Assembly: GCF_026168105.1 (NCBI RefSeq)
Contig: NZ_LBMW01000036.1
Coordinates: 20,681 to 84,680, forward strand
Direction: 5' to 3'
Source of the DNA: Streptomyces hygroscopicus
Lineage (GTDB): Bacteria > Actinomycetota > Actinomycetes > Streptomycetales > Streptomycetaceae
DNA: 64,000 nt
The position numbers and the translations under genes are program-made. Below are positions 51,297 to 59,441 of this stretch, one piece after another (the first letter of the stretch is position 1; the number at the start of each line of letters is the position of its first letter). The notes under the pieces are model-generated. The model was not told the origin of the DNA and made no database searches. It was given only the letters and a program-made list of their open reading frames with translations.

Positions 51297-51487
51297 GCAG
51301 GGAGCGCGCGAACGGCTACTCGAACGAGTAGTGGATACCGTGCCCTGGGACAGGCAATCTGGAAGGTGAGTGCAAGGTGCCGTACGCTTCCTTGCGGCAA
51401 ATCATGGGGGAACAGCTGTGCGTCGTACGCAATCTGGATTCAGTCTGCCGCTGACCGCTGCCCGGTCGGACAGCGGCACCGGCGTGC

Positions 51488-51530
51488 GGTATTCCGCGGG
51501 AACTCCCTCATGTTCCGGCGGCGGAATACC
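51488..51530 (+). promoter_or_regulatory. Long hairpin upstream of the FAAL gene
   Basis: Exact 10-bp arms GGTATTCCGC (51488-51497) and GCGGAATACC (51521-51530) enclose a second stem GGAAC/GTTCC around TCCCTCAT. It lies in the 500-bp gap between the LuxR and FAAL genes, 270 bp before the FAAL start. It could end the LuxR transcript, act as an attenuator, or be an operator; the sequence does not decide. The rest of the gap (51297-51800) shows no gene. Confidence 0.6.
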
Positions 51531-51800
51531 CCGTGAAAACCGAGCTGTGCCGCCGGGTTTTCTCTCTGCTCGCCCGGTGCCGTTTTCCGCTGCGCCGCCC
51601 GGGTCACCGAGACCGGTACGCGAAGCCGACCGCCGTGATCGCATGGGCCGCCGCCCCGACTTCGAGTTCATCAACCTCCAGGCCACGCCGACCGTTTCGG
51701 ACATCGCCTCACGGCGGTTGGACCAGGACCCGGCGGGCCGCTGCCACCACAGGTTCGCGGGCACGCGCTTCTCGCCCGCCCGCGCGGAGAGGAGAGCCCT

Positions 51801-53549
51801 GTGAACCTGACTCTCGAGCCCAGCGTGCTCCATCTGTTGCGCCGCCACGCCGACGAGCGGGCCGACCGGACCGCCGTCACGTTCGTCCACGACCACGAGG
51901 CACCTGACGGCGCGCAGAGCCTGACCTATGCGGAACTGGACGCGGAGGCGCGCCGCGTCGCCTCCTGGCTGCAGGAACGCTGTGCGCCCGGTGACCGGGC
52001 GCTGCTGCTGCATCCGGCCGGCCTGCCGTTTGTCACCGCGTTCCTCGGGTGCCTCTACGCCGGCGTCGCCGCGGTGCCTTCACCGATGCCAGGCCAGTTC
52101 CAGTACCAGCAGCGCCGCGTGACAAAGATCGCCCGCGACGCGAGCGTGAGCGTGGCGCTCACCGACACGGGCCAGTTGGCCGAGGCACGGCAGTGGATCG
52201 CCGACACCGGACTCGAGCTGCCCGCCGCCGCCAGCGACGCCCCCGACTTCGGCGACGGCGTGAACTGGCGCCGTCCCGGAGCCACGGCAGAGGACCTGGC
52301 GCTGCTGCAGTACACCTCCGGGTCGACCGGCGACCCCAAGGGCGTCATGGTCAACCACGCCAACCTGCTGCACAACGCGGACAGTCTGCGGGGTGCCCTC
52401 GGCCTCACCGAGGAGACCAACTTCGGTGGCTGGATTCCCCTGTACCACGACATGGGCCTGATGGGGCAGCTGCTGCCCGGCCTCTTCCTGGGCAGCAACT
52501 GCACACTGATGTCGCCGATGGCGTTCCTCAAGCGTCCGCACCATTGGCTCGCGCTGATCGACCGGTACGACATCGGCTTCTCCGCAGCGCCCAACTTCGC
52601 CTACGACCTGTGCCTGCGCCGGGTCACCGACGCGCAGATTTCCGGACTCGACCTGTCGCGCTGGCAATACGCCGCCAACGGCTCCGAGCCGATCCAGGCC
52701 AGCACGCTGCGGGAGTTCGCGCAGCGCTTCGCCCCGACCGGCTTCCGGGCCGAGCAACTTGCGCCGTGCTACGGCATGGCCGAAGCGACCGTGTTCATCT
52801 CCGGCCGCTCCACCCGGCCGCCCCGAATCCGGGCAGTCGATCCGCAGGCGCTGGAGAAGCACCTCGTCCAGGACCCTGATACGGCCGGTCCCGTGCGCGA
52901 GCTGGTCGGCTGCGGCGACGTGCCCGACTTCGACGTGCGCATCGTCGACGCGGAGGGCCGGAGGGTGCTGCCCGACGGTACGACCGGTGAGATCTGGCTG
53001 CGCGGGCCAAGCGTGGCGGCCGGCTACTGGGGCCGTCCGGATGCGACCGAGGAGACCTTCCAGGCCCGCACCGCCGACGGCGACGGGCCCTACCTGCGCA
53101 CGGGCGACCTCGGTGTGCTGCTCGACGGGGAGCTCTACGTCACCGGCCGCACCAAGGACCTGCTCATCGTGCACGGCCGCAATCTGTACCCGCACGACAT
53201 CGAACACGAACTGCGGCTGCGGCACGCACCGCTGGCTGCCTTGGCCGGCACGGCGTTCACCGTCCCCGTCCCGCAGGAGGAAGTGGTGGTGGTGCACGAG
53301 GTGCGGGGCCGCTTCAGCCAGGAGCAGCTGCGCGAACTCGCCATCGGTATGCGTGCCACCGTGCACCAGGAGTTCGGAGTGCACACCGCGGGCATCGTGC
53401 TGCTGCGGCCCGGCACGGTCCGCAAGACCACGAGCGGGAAGGTGCAGCGCGCCGAGATGCGCGGCCTGTTCCTGGAGGGAGCCCTCGCCCCGCTGTACGC
53501 CGAGATGGCGCCCGCGGTGCGGGCGACGAAGGCGGGAGCGGCCGGATGA
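51801..53549 (+). CDS. Fatty acyl-AMP ligase (FAAL)
   Basis: A 582-aa adenylating enzyme of the FAAL class. P-loop YTSGSTGDPKG is at 171-181, GGWIPLYHDMGLMGQLL is the FAAL-typical motif, followed by AANGSEPI, CYGMAEATVFISG, YLRTGDLGVLLDGELYVTGRTKDLLIVHGRNLYPHDIE and a C-terminal RKTTSGKVQR. FAALs activate free fatty acids as acyl-AMP and load them on an ACP rather than CoA, as in lipopeptide initiation (DptE-like logic). GTG 51801 has GAGAGGAG. It overlaps the next ACAD by 4 bp and is four genes ahead of a free ACP, its probable acceptor. Confidence 0.95.
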   Translation: MNLTLEPSVLHLLRRHADERADRTAVTFVHDHEAPDGAQSLTYAELDAEARRVASWLQERCAPGDRALLLHPAGLPFVTAFLGCLYAGVAAVPSPMPGQFQYQQRRVTKIARDASVSVALTDTGQLAEARQWIADTGLELPAAASDAPDFGDGVNWRRPGATAEDLALLQYTSGSTGDPKGVMVNHANLLHNADSLRGALGLTEETNFGGWIPLYHDMGLMGQLLPGLFLGSNCTLMSPMAFLKRPHHWLALIDRYDIGFSAAPNFAYDLCLRRVTDAQISGLDLSRWQYAANGSEPIQASTLREFAQRFAPTGFRAEQLAPCYGMAEATVFISGRSTRPPRIRAVDPQALEKHLVQDPDTAGPVRELVGCGDVPDFDVRIVDAEGRRVLPDGTTGEIWLRGPSVAAGYWGRPDATEETFQARTADGDGPYLRTGDLGVLLDGELYVTGRTKDLLIVHGRNLYPHDIEHELRLRHAPLAALAGTAFTVPVPQEEVVVVHEVRGRFSQEQLRELAIGMRATVHQEFGVHTAGIVLLRPGTVRKTTSGKVQRAEMRGLFLEGALAPLYAEMAPAVRATKAGAAG

Positions 53550-55234
53550 CCGCAGTCGTGCCCGAGTGGCCCGCCGGTCTCCCCGCAGTGCTGGCCGACG
53601 CCATGACCGCGGCGGCCGCGACGGGAGGCCCGTTCGGCGTGAGCCGCAGCGCGGCCCTGGACGCCGCGGAGGCATTCCCCGAGCAGGAATGCGCCTTGCT
53701 GGACGCCTGTGGACTGCCCCGCGCCTACGTCCCCGCGCGGCTCGGCGGAGTACCGGGCGGCCTGCCCGAACTGCTGCATGCGCTGCGCGAGGTGGCCCGC
53801 CGCGATGTGACGGTCGCCGTGGCGCACGGCAAGACCTTCCTTGGCGCCGTGTCGACGTGGGTCGCCGGGACGGAGCAGCAGCAGCGCGCCCTGGCCCGGC
53901 TCCTGCTCGACGAGAATGCGGTGGTTGCGTGGGGTCTGACCGAGCGGGGAATAGGCAGCGATCTGCTTGCCGGGAGCCTGACCGCCGTCCGCGGACCGGA
54001 CAGGGAGTGGCGGCTCACGGGCGAGAAGTGGCCGATCAACAACGCCACCCGGGGACGGCTCATCTCCGTCCTGGCACGCACCGATCCGGCCGGCGGTCCG
54101 CGCGGGTTCAGTCTGTTCCTGGTCGACAAGTCCACACTTGCGGAGGGGACGTGGCAGCCGCTGCCCAAGGAGCCGACGCACGGCATACGCGGCGCAGACA
54201 TCAGTGGGCTGCGCCTGTCTGACGCGCCGATCCCGGCCGATGCGCTGATCGGAAAGGTCGGTGACGGACTGGGGACCGTTCTGCGCGCGCTGCAGCTGAC
54301 CCGCACCGTGTGCGCCGCGCTGTCCCTGGGAGCCGGCGAGCACGCGCTGCGCCTGGCGCACGAGTTCGCCGCCGAGCGTGCCCTTTACGACACCCGGCTG
54401 CTGCTCCTGCCGCTGGCCCGGCGAGTGCTGGGCCGAGCCGCTGCGTCCTTGGCCCTGGCGGATGCCGCGGCGCTGCTGGGTGCACGCTGCGCTCACGGAC
54501 TTACCGGGGAGATGAGCGCCGTGTCGGCGGCCGTCAAGGCGGGAGTGCCGTGGATCGTCCAGCAGACCATCGACGACCTCGCCGAACTGCTCGGAGCGCG
54601 AGGATTTCTGACGGCACATCACGCCGACGGCATGTTCCAGAAGCTCGAACGCGACCACCGGATCGTGGCGGTCTTCGACGGCAGCACGGCGGTGAACCGC
54701 TCGCTGCTCATTTCCCAATTCCCGCTCCTGGCCAAGCTCATCCGAACCGGCACCTACGACGCCGCCGGACTCGCCGCGACCACCGGCGAGACCCCGCTGC
54801 CGGAACTGGAGCCTGCGGCCCTGCGTCTGGTGAGCCGCACGGGCTGCAGCGTCGTCCAGGCGGTGCCGGAGGCAGCCGCGCGGATCGCCGCCCTGGCGGG
54901 AGCGGGTTCCGTGCCGCCGCGCGCGGCGGCACTGGCCGTCCTGCTCTCCGAGCAGACGGTGGCGCTCGCGCGGGACATGGCGGAGCTGCCGCCGTCCGCC
55001 AGGAACGCACCCGCGGCGGCGTTCGCGGTGGCCCGGCGATTCGAGGCGTGCTTCGCCGGCGCCGCCGCCCTCCACCTGCTCGTCGCACCCGGCGGGACGG
55101 AGAGCGCCGTGGCACTGACCGCGGCCCTGGAGCGGTGCATGGAGCTGCTGGTGCCCGGCCACCGGCCGCCGTCCGACGCCTACGAGCCCCTCGTCCCGCC
55201 ACTCGCGCGACCCGTGGAGGAACCGGTCCGATGA
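53546..55234 (+). CDS. Large acyl-CoA dehydrogenase (lipid-tail desaturation), first
   Basis: A 562-aa ACAD, longer than primary-metabolism enzymes (about 380). It shows VVAWGLTERGIGSDLLAGSLTAV, EWRLTGEKWPINNATRG, VSAAVKAGVPWIVQQTIDDLAELLGARGF and LERDHRIVAVFDGSTAVNRSLLISQ, then an extra C-terminal helical region. Paired large ACADs next to a FAAL and an ACP occur in lipopeptide clusters with unsaturated acyl tails (for example ramoplanin/enduracidin-type), where they are thought to oxidise the chain. It overlaps the FAAL stop and the next ACAD start (ATGA at both), so the three are translationally coupled. Confidence 0.93.
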   Translation: MTAVVPEWPAGLPAVLADAMTAAAATGGPFGVSRSAALDAAEAFPEQECALLDACGLPRAYVPARLGGVPGGLPELLHALREVARRDVTVAVAHGKTFLGAVSTWVAGTEQQQRALARLLLDENAVVAWGLTERGIGSDLLAGSLTAVRGPDREWRLTGEKWPINNATRGRLISVLARTDPAGGPRGFSLFLVDKSTLAEGTWQPLPKEPTHGIRGADISGLRLSDAPIPADALIGKVGDGLGTVLRALQLTRTVCAALSLGAGEHALRLAHEFAAERALYDTRLLLLPLARRVLGRAAASLALADAAALLGARCAHGLTGEMSAVSAAVKAGVPWIVQQTIDDLAELLGARGFLTAHHADGMFQKLERDHRIVAVFDGSTAVNRSLLISQFPLLAKLIRTGTYDAAGLAATTGETPLPELEPAALRLVSRTGCSVVQAVPEAAARIAALAGAGSVPPRAAALAVLLSEQTVALARDMAELPPSARNAPAAAFAVARRFEACFAGAAALHLLVAPGGTESAVALTAALERCMELLVPGHRPPSDAYEPLVPPLARPVEEPVR

Positions 55235-56973
55235 CTCTCGTCGACCCCGCCGACAGCGCATCCACCGCGCCACACACGGACGCAATCGACCGGCTGGAGG
55301 CGCTCTTCGGCGACGCAGGCGACCCGGCCAGTCCGGTCGGCCGAGACGCGGTACTGGCCGCCGACACCCACGGCACCATGCTGTCGGCCGGCGAAGACCT
55401 GCTGGACGCCTTCGGGCTGAACGCCCACTTCGTCCCCCAGGCCCTGGGCGGCCGATTCACCGGCCCGCAGGAGCTCATCGGCGTGATGCGCGCGGTCTAC
55501 CGGCGCGATCCCTGTCTGGGCCTCGGCTACGGCGCGGGATCCTTCATGGCCGCCGTCAACGTCTGGACTTCGGGCAGCACCGAGCAACGGACATGGCTCG
55601 CCGCTCACCTGCTCTCCGAAGGCCGGGTGGCCTGCGCCTACCACGAGCTGGCCCATGGCAACGACTTCGCGCGGGCCGAGCTGACCGCCCTGCCCGGACC
55701 GGACGGACGGCTGCGCATCAACGGCCGCAAGGAAGTGGTGGCCAACCTCGACCGGGCCGGAGCCATGGTGCTCTTCGCCCGCACGAACGGCGCTCCCGGC
55801 AGCCGCAGCCACTCCCAGCTCCTGCTGGAGCCCGATCGGCTGCCGCCGGGATCCGTCACCCGCCTGCCCCGCTTCGGCACGGTCGGGATGCGCGGCGTGC
55901 CTCTTGGCGGAATCGAGTTCACCGACTGCCCCGTCCCCGCCGACGCCGTGGTCGGGACCTCCGGCCATGGCCTGGAGACGGCCCAGCGCTCCTTCCAGCT
56001 CACCCGGATCGCGCTGCCCGGCATGAGCGTCGGCCTCCTCGACACCGCGCTGCGCACTGCCTTGCGCGGGGCCCTCGGACGCCGTCTGTACGGCTGTACC
56101 GCCGCCGACCTGTCCCTCTCCCGGACCGTGCTCGCCGAGGCGTTCGCCGACCTGCTGCTCGCGGACGCGTTCATCACCGTGGCCGCCCGCGCGGCCCACA
56201 CCGCAACCGGGCAGTGCACCGTGTACGCCTCGGCGGTCAAACTCCTTGTCCCCGCCCTGCTGATGGCAGCGGTCCACCGGCTCTCCGAGCTGCTCGGCTC
56301 GCAGTTCTACCTCCGCGCCGGGGAGCAGCCGCTGTTCCAGAAGCTGCAGCGCGACGTGCTGCCCTCGGCATTCGGCCACGCCTCCCGCGTCTCCTGCCAG
56401 TCCGCGCTGCTTCCGCAGCTGCCCCTGACCGCACGGCGGACCTGGAGCGCGGACGACGGGCCAGTGCTGCCCACCGCGACCTTTCGGCCCGCGGAGCCGC
56501 TGCCGCCGCTGGACTTCGGCTCCCTCGCGTTGACCGCGGGCGGTCGTGACCCGCTCTCCCGCTCGCTGCTCCAGGGCGCTGACCGGCGCACCGGAGAGGA
56601 CGAGGCGATTGCGGCGCGGGCATCGGAGTACGCCGCCGAGGTGCGGTCGCTGGCCGCCGCGGCGGCTTGTCTCACACCCGACCAGCTGGGTCCCGGAGCA
56701 CCGCCCCATGCATTCGACCTGACGACCCGTTGGGCCGGGGTGCACGCCGCCGCGGCCTGCCTGGGACTGTGGTGGGAACGGCCGAGCGGCGGACAAGGCT
56801 TGGGGAACGACCCCGCCTGGGTGCTCGCCGCCCTGCACCGGCTGGGCGCCCACACCGGCCGCCACCACGACCCGCTCCCGGAACCGCTCACCGGCGTCCT
56901 CTGCACGGAACTCCTCCGGCGTCACGACGCCGGCCTCACTTTCGACCACGCTTGCCGACCCACGGGCGCCTGA
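55231..56973 (+). CDS. Large acyl-CoA dehydrogenase, second (divergent)
   Basis: A 580-aa ACAD-like protein. Visible elements are VACAYHELAHGNDFARAELTALPG and RLRINGRKEVVANLDRAGAMVLFART, corresponding to the FAD/substrate loops. GLETAQRSFQLTRIALPGMSVGLLDTALRTALRGALGRRLYG and LSELLGSQFYLRAGEQPLFQKLQRDVLPSAF form the C-terminal dehydrogenase domain, followed by an Ala-rich extension. Active-site residues cannot be judged by eye, and it is less conserved than its partner, so one of the two may be structural. It probably cooperates with the upstream ACAD to unsaturate the acyl chain. ATG 55231 overlaps the preceding stop. Confidence 0.92.
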   Translation: MTLVDPADSASTAPHTDAIDRLEALFGDAGDPASPVGRDAVLAADTHGTMLSAGEDLLDAFGLNAHFVPQALGGRFTGPQELIGVMRAVYRRDPCLGLGYGAGSFMAAVNVWTSGSTEQRTWLAAHLLSEGRVACAYHELAHGNDFARAELTALPGPDGRLRINGRKEVVANLDRAGAMVLFARTNGAPGSRSHSQLLLEPDRLPPGSVTRLPRFGTVGMRGVPLGGIEFTDCPVPADAVVGTSGHGLETAQRSFQLTRIALPGMSVGLLDTALRTALRGALGRRLYGCTAADLSLSRTVLAEAFADLLLADAFITVAARAAHTATGQCTVYASAVKLLVPALLMAAVHRLSELLGSQFYLRAGEQPLFQKLQRDVLPSAFGHASRVSCQSALLPQLPLTARRTWSADDGPVLPTATFRPAEPLPPLDFGSLALTAGGRDPLSRSLLQGADRRTGEDEAIAARASEYAAEVRSLAAAAACLTPDQLGPGAPPHAFDLTTRWAGVHAAAACLGLWWERPSGGQGLGNDPAWVLAALHRLGAHTGRHHDPLPEPLTGVLCTELLRRHDAGLTFDHACRPTGA

Positions 56974-57006
56974 GCCCACCCGACCCAGCACCCAACGGAG
57001 GCTGCC

Positions 57007-57282
57007 ATGTCCGACATCACCGACCGCCCAGACACGGCCGATGCCGAAGAGCTCCGCGAATGGCTGCGCGGCTGCGTGGCCGAGTACGTCCGACGTCCGG
57101 CCGAGGACATCGACACCGATCTGCCGCTGTCCGAGTACGGCCTCGACTCGGTGTACGTACTCAGCCTGTGTGCTGACATCGAGGACCGTTACGGCATCGA
57201 GGTGGAGCCCACTCTCCTGTGGGACCACCCGGCCATCGGCCCGCTCGCGGACGCCCTGACCCCACTGCTCGCCGGCCGCTAG
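57007..57282 (+). CDS. Free-standing acyl carrier protein
   Basis: A 91-aa ACP. The phosphopantetheine site is Ser48 in SEYGLDSVYVLSL; the flanking helices are acidic (DIEDRYGIEVEPTLLWDHPAIGPLADAL), as in PKS/FAAL-associated carriers. CGGAGG precedes ATG 57007. Thirty-three bases after the second ACAD, it should carry the FAAL-loaded fatty acyl chain during desaturation and hand it to the first NRPS condensation domain. Confidence 0.95.
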   Translation: MSDITDRPDTADAEELREWLRGCVAEYVRRPAEDIDTDLPLSEYGLDSVYVLSLCADIEDRYGIEVEPTLLWDHPAIGPLADALTPLLAGR

Positions 57283-57626
57283 GCGGACTCGGCGGACGAC
57301 GGCAAGCCGACGCTGGTCGGGCGGCTGCTGCGCGATGCCAAGTCGCGGCCGGCCCGACCGGCGTGAGGCAGTCGACCACACTTCCTGGCGCCACGGTCGG
57401 GCTCCCGGCCCGGCGCCGCTCACCGACGGCATGCGCGCCGAGCGCGATCAGTGCGTCACGATCGGCATGACGCGCCCTCACAGGGCGACAAGAGATTGGA
57501 AGTCAGGCGTACGAGCGGCAGCGGAACGTGCGCGGTGGCCCGCCCCAGACGATCCCGCCGAAGCGCACGGACGATGACGGGGCGCCCGTTCTGGCCGCGA
57601 CCCGTCATCCACACCGGTCGGGGCTG
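57283..57626. other. Convergent intergenic region
   Basis: About 340 bp between the ACP and the convergent P450. I see no gene here. The open frames are short, Arg/Pro-rich and lack ribosome-binding sites. Confidence 0.5.
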
Positions 57627-58829
57627 TCAGGCAAGAGCCAGCCTGACGGGCAGCCGTTCAGGGCCGTTCACGACGATCGAGTCCAGCAGTTTGGGTACGC
57701 CGTCGAGCTCGATCCGCACGGACCGGTCGAGCAGCTCGCCGTAGAGCAGTCGCAACTCGACCCGGGCCAGCACGCTGCCGAGACAGAAGTGCTCGCCGAA
57801 GCCCAGGGCCAGGTGCCGGTTGGGTTTGCGCGAGATGGTGAAGGTGTCGGGCGTGTCGAAGACCGTCTCGTCGCGGTTGGCCGACGGCAGCCAGAAGACG
57901 ACCCGGTCACCCACCTCGATCTTCTTGCCGTGGATCTCGGTCGTGCGCACGGCGGTCCTCATGATGTGCGTGGCAGTGGACGTCCAGCGCAGGACCTCCT
58001 CGACAGCGGAGGGCAGCAGAGCCGGGTCCTCCACCAACTGCTGCCACTGATCGGGGTGGTCGAGGAAGGCGAGCATGCCCCCGGCAGCCGCGATCCGCGT
58101 GTTCTCGGTGCCGCCGACCAGCAGGTTGTCGCAGTTCAGGATCACGTCGTCGGGGCTGAGTCGCTCACCGTCGATGTCAGCCGTCGCCAGCACACTCACC
58201 AGGTCGTCGTCCGGGTGCGTCGCCTTCTCGGCCTGGAGCGTCTCGAAATACCCGAGGATGTTCAGGTGGGCGAACCGGCGGGTGAGCGGGTCGCCGGCCG
58301 CGAAGGCCTGGCTGGTCAGGTCGTAGAGGTACTCCCAGTCGGACTCCGGAACCCCCATCATCTTGCAGATCACATACAGCGGAACACGGGCGGCGACATC
58401 GGCCACGAAGTCACAACTCCCTTGCTCAAGCGCCTTGTCGACTATGCCCTTGGTGATTCCCGCCATCTCTTCCTCGAGCGCACGGACCGAGCGCACGGCG
58501 AACCACTCGTCCACCAGCCCACGCAGCTGACGGTGGCGCGGTGGATCGGTCAGCGCCAGGGTGCGGCCACCGCCGGGGTCGGCTCCATGGTCGGCCGGCC
58601 GAAGCAGAATGCCCTGGGCCGAGCTGAAATTTCCCGCGTCTCGGTAGGCGGTGCGCACGTCCTCGTATCTGGTCAGGGCCCAGAAGCCGGGAAGTTCCGT
58701 CGGGGGGTGCCAGTACACCGGTTCATTGGCACGGAGCCAGCGCCACTGCACAAACGGATCGCCGTGCGAGTAGAGTCCGGGATCCACCAGATTGATCGGC
58801 GGGGGCGGTTCGACCGGCTCATTGTGCAT
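57627..58829 (-). CDS. Cytochrome P450
   Basis: A 400-aa class I P450. The I-helix is LLVGGTENTRIAAAGGM (acidic Glu kept, Asn beside it), ExxR is in AVEEVLRW, SANRDETVFD follows, and the heme loop is LALGFGEHFCLGS with Cys about 349, Leu replacing the usual first Phe. Start 58829 has GTGAGG. No ferredoxin is adjacent; the one at 9615 is far away. It is divergent from the NRPS and shares its 600-bp control region, so hydroxylation or oxidation of the lipopeptide, its lipid, or a carrier-bound residue is likely. Confidence 0.94.
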   Translation of the reverse strand: MHNEPVEPPPPINLVDPGLYSHGDPFVQWRWLRANEPVYWHPPTELPGFWALTRYEDVRTAYRDAGNFSSAQGILLRPADHGADPGGGRTLALTDPPRHRQLRGLVDEWFAVRSVRALEEEMAGITKGIVDKALEQGSCDFVADVAARVPLYVICKMMGVPESDWEYLYDLTSQAFAAGDPLTRRFAHLNILGYFETLQAEKATHPDDDLVSVLATADIDGERLSPDDVILNCDNLLVGGTENTRIAAAGGMLAFLDHPDQWQQLVEDPALLPSAVEEVLRWTSTATHIMRTAVRTTEIHGKKIEVGDRVVFWLPSANRDETVFDTPDTFTISRKPNRHLALGFGEHFCLGSVLARVELRLLYGELLDRSVRIELDGVPKLLDSIVVNGPERLPVRLALA

Positions 58830-59441
58830 GCGAATGCCTCACAGGTTCGTTGGAATTCTAGACCCGAAATATCATGCACGCGGCCGGGAGTTAGCGGAAT
58901 GTCGTCCGCCTGCGGGACGCGGGATGACATCGGCGTGAGAGTCCCCGCCGCATGGCCCGTCGGCAGCGTTGACATGGGAGATCCCGGCGGCGTTCAACCG
59001 CCGCCGCGGCGCAGTTGAACGGTGCGCGGCGTCCCGGCTGGCAGGGGAGGGGGGACGGCCTCGGACAGCTGCAGCTCATTGATCGCAGCGGCGTCTCTGA
59101 GCCATAGTGGATCACGTATCGGGCGGTGCAGACTGCGTGCCGGGGAAGCGTGTGCGGGGCCAGGGCGTCCGCCGCAGCAATGGCTCTTATTACCGTTCCA
59201 TCGAAATAGGTGAATATTCAGGCCCGGCTGGTCTGCCTTATGACTGCATCCCAGGATGCCGGTCGAACCGGCGCCCTGCCTGAGGTTTGCGCTGTTGCCT
59301 GCGCTGTGCGCGGGCTCTCGAAGTCCGCAATATCAAGTTACAGCGGTGTGCAAGGAGAGCTGGGCAGTTGTGCGGCATGCCTCGGCGGCGGCTGCCCGTG
59401 CTGTTCCAGCCGATGAGTCGAACCGAATGGAGTGCGCGGGA
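58830..59441. promoter_or_regulatory. Divergent P450/NRPS control region
   Basis: This 612-bp spacer carries the dyad at 58992-59020 and an AT-rich stretch around 59181-59220 (CTCTTATTACCG..GAAATAGG) ending in the perfect palindrome TGAATATTCA (59211-59220). Promoters for both directions should lie here. No gene was recognised. Confidence 0.5.
58992..59020. promoter_or_regulatory. GTTCAAC-N15-GTTGAAC dyad, copy 2
   Basis: Perfect 7-bp arms flank a GC-only 15-bp centre (CGCCGCCGCGGCGCA). The element closely matches 48790-48819 in arms, centre composition and length, and lies about 160 bp upstream of the P450 start and 420 bp upstream of the NRPS. It is a candidate operator for a pathway regulator, perhaps the LuxR protein at 49977. 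Confidence 0.6.
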
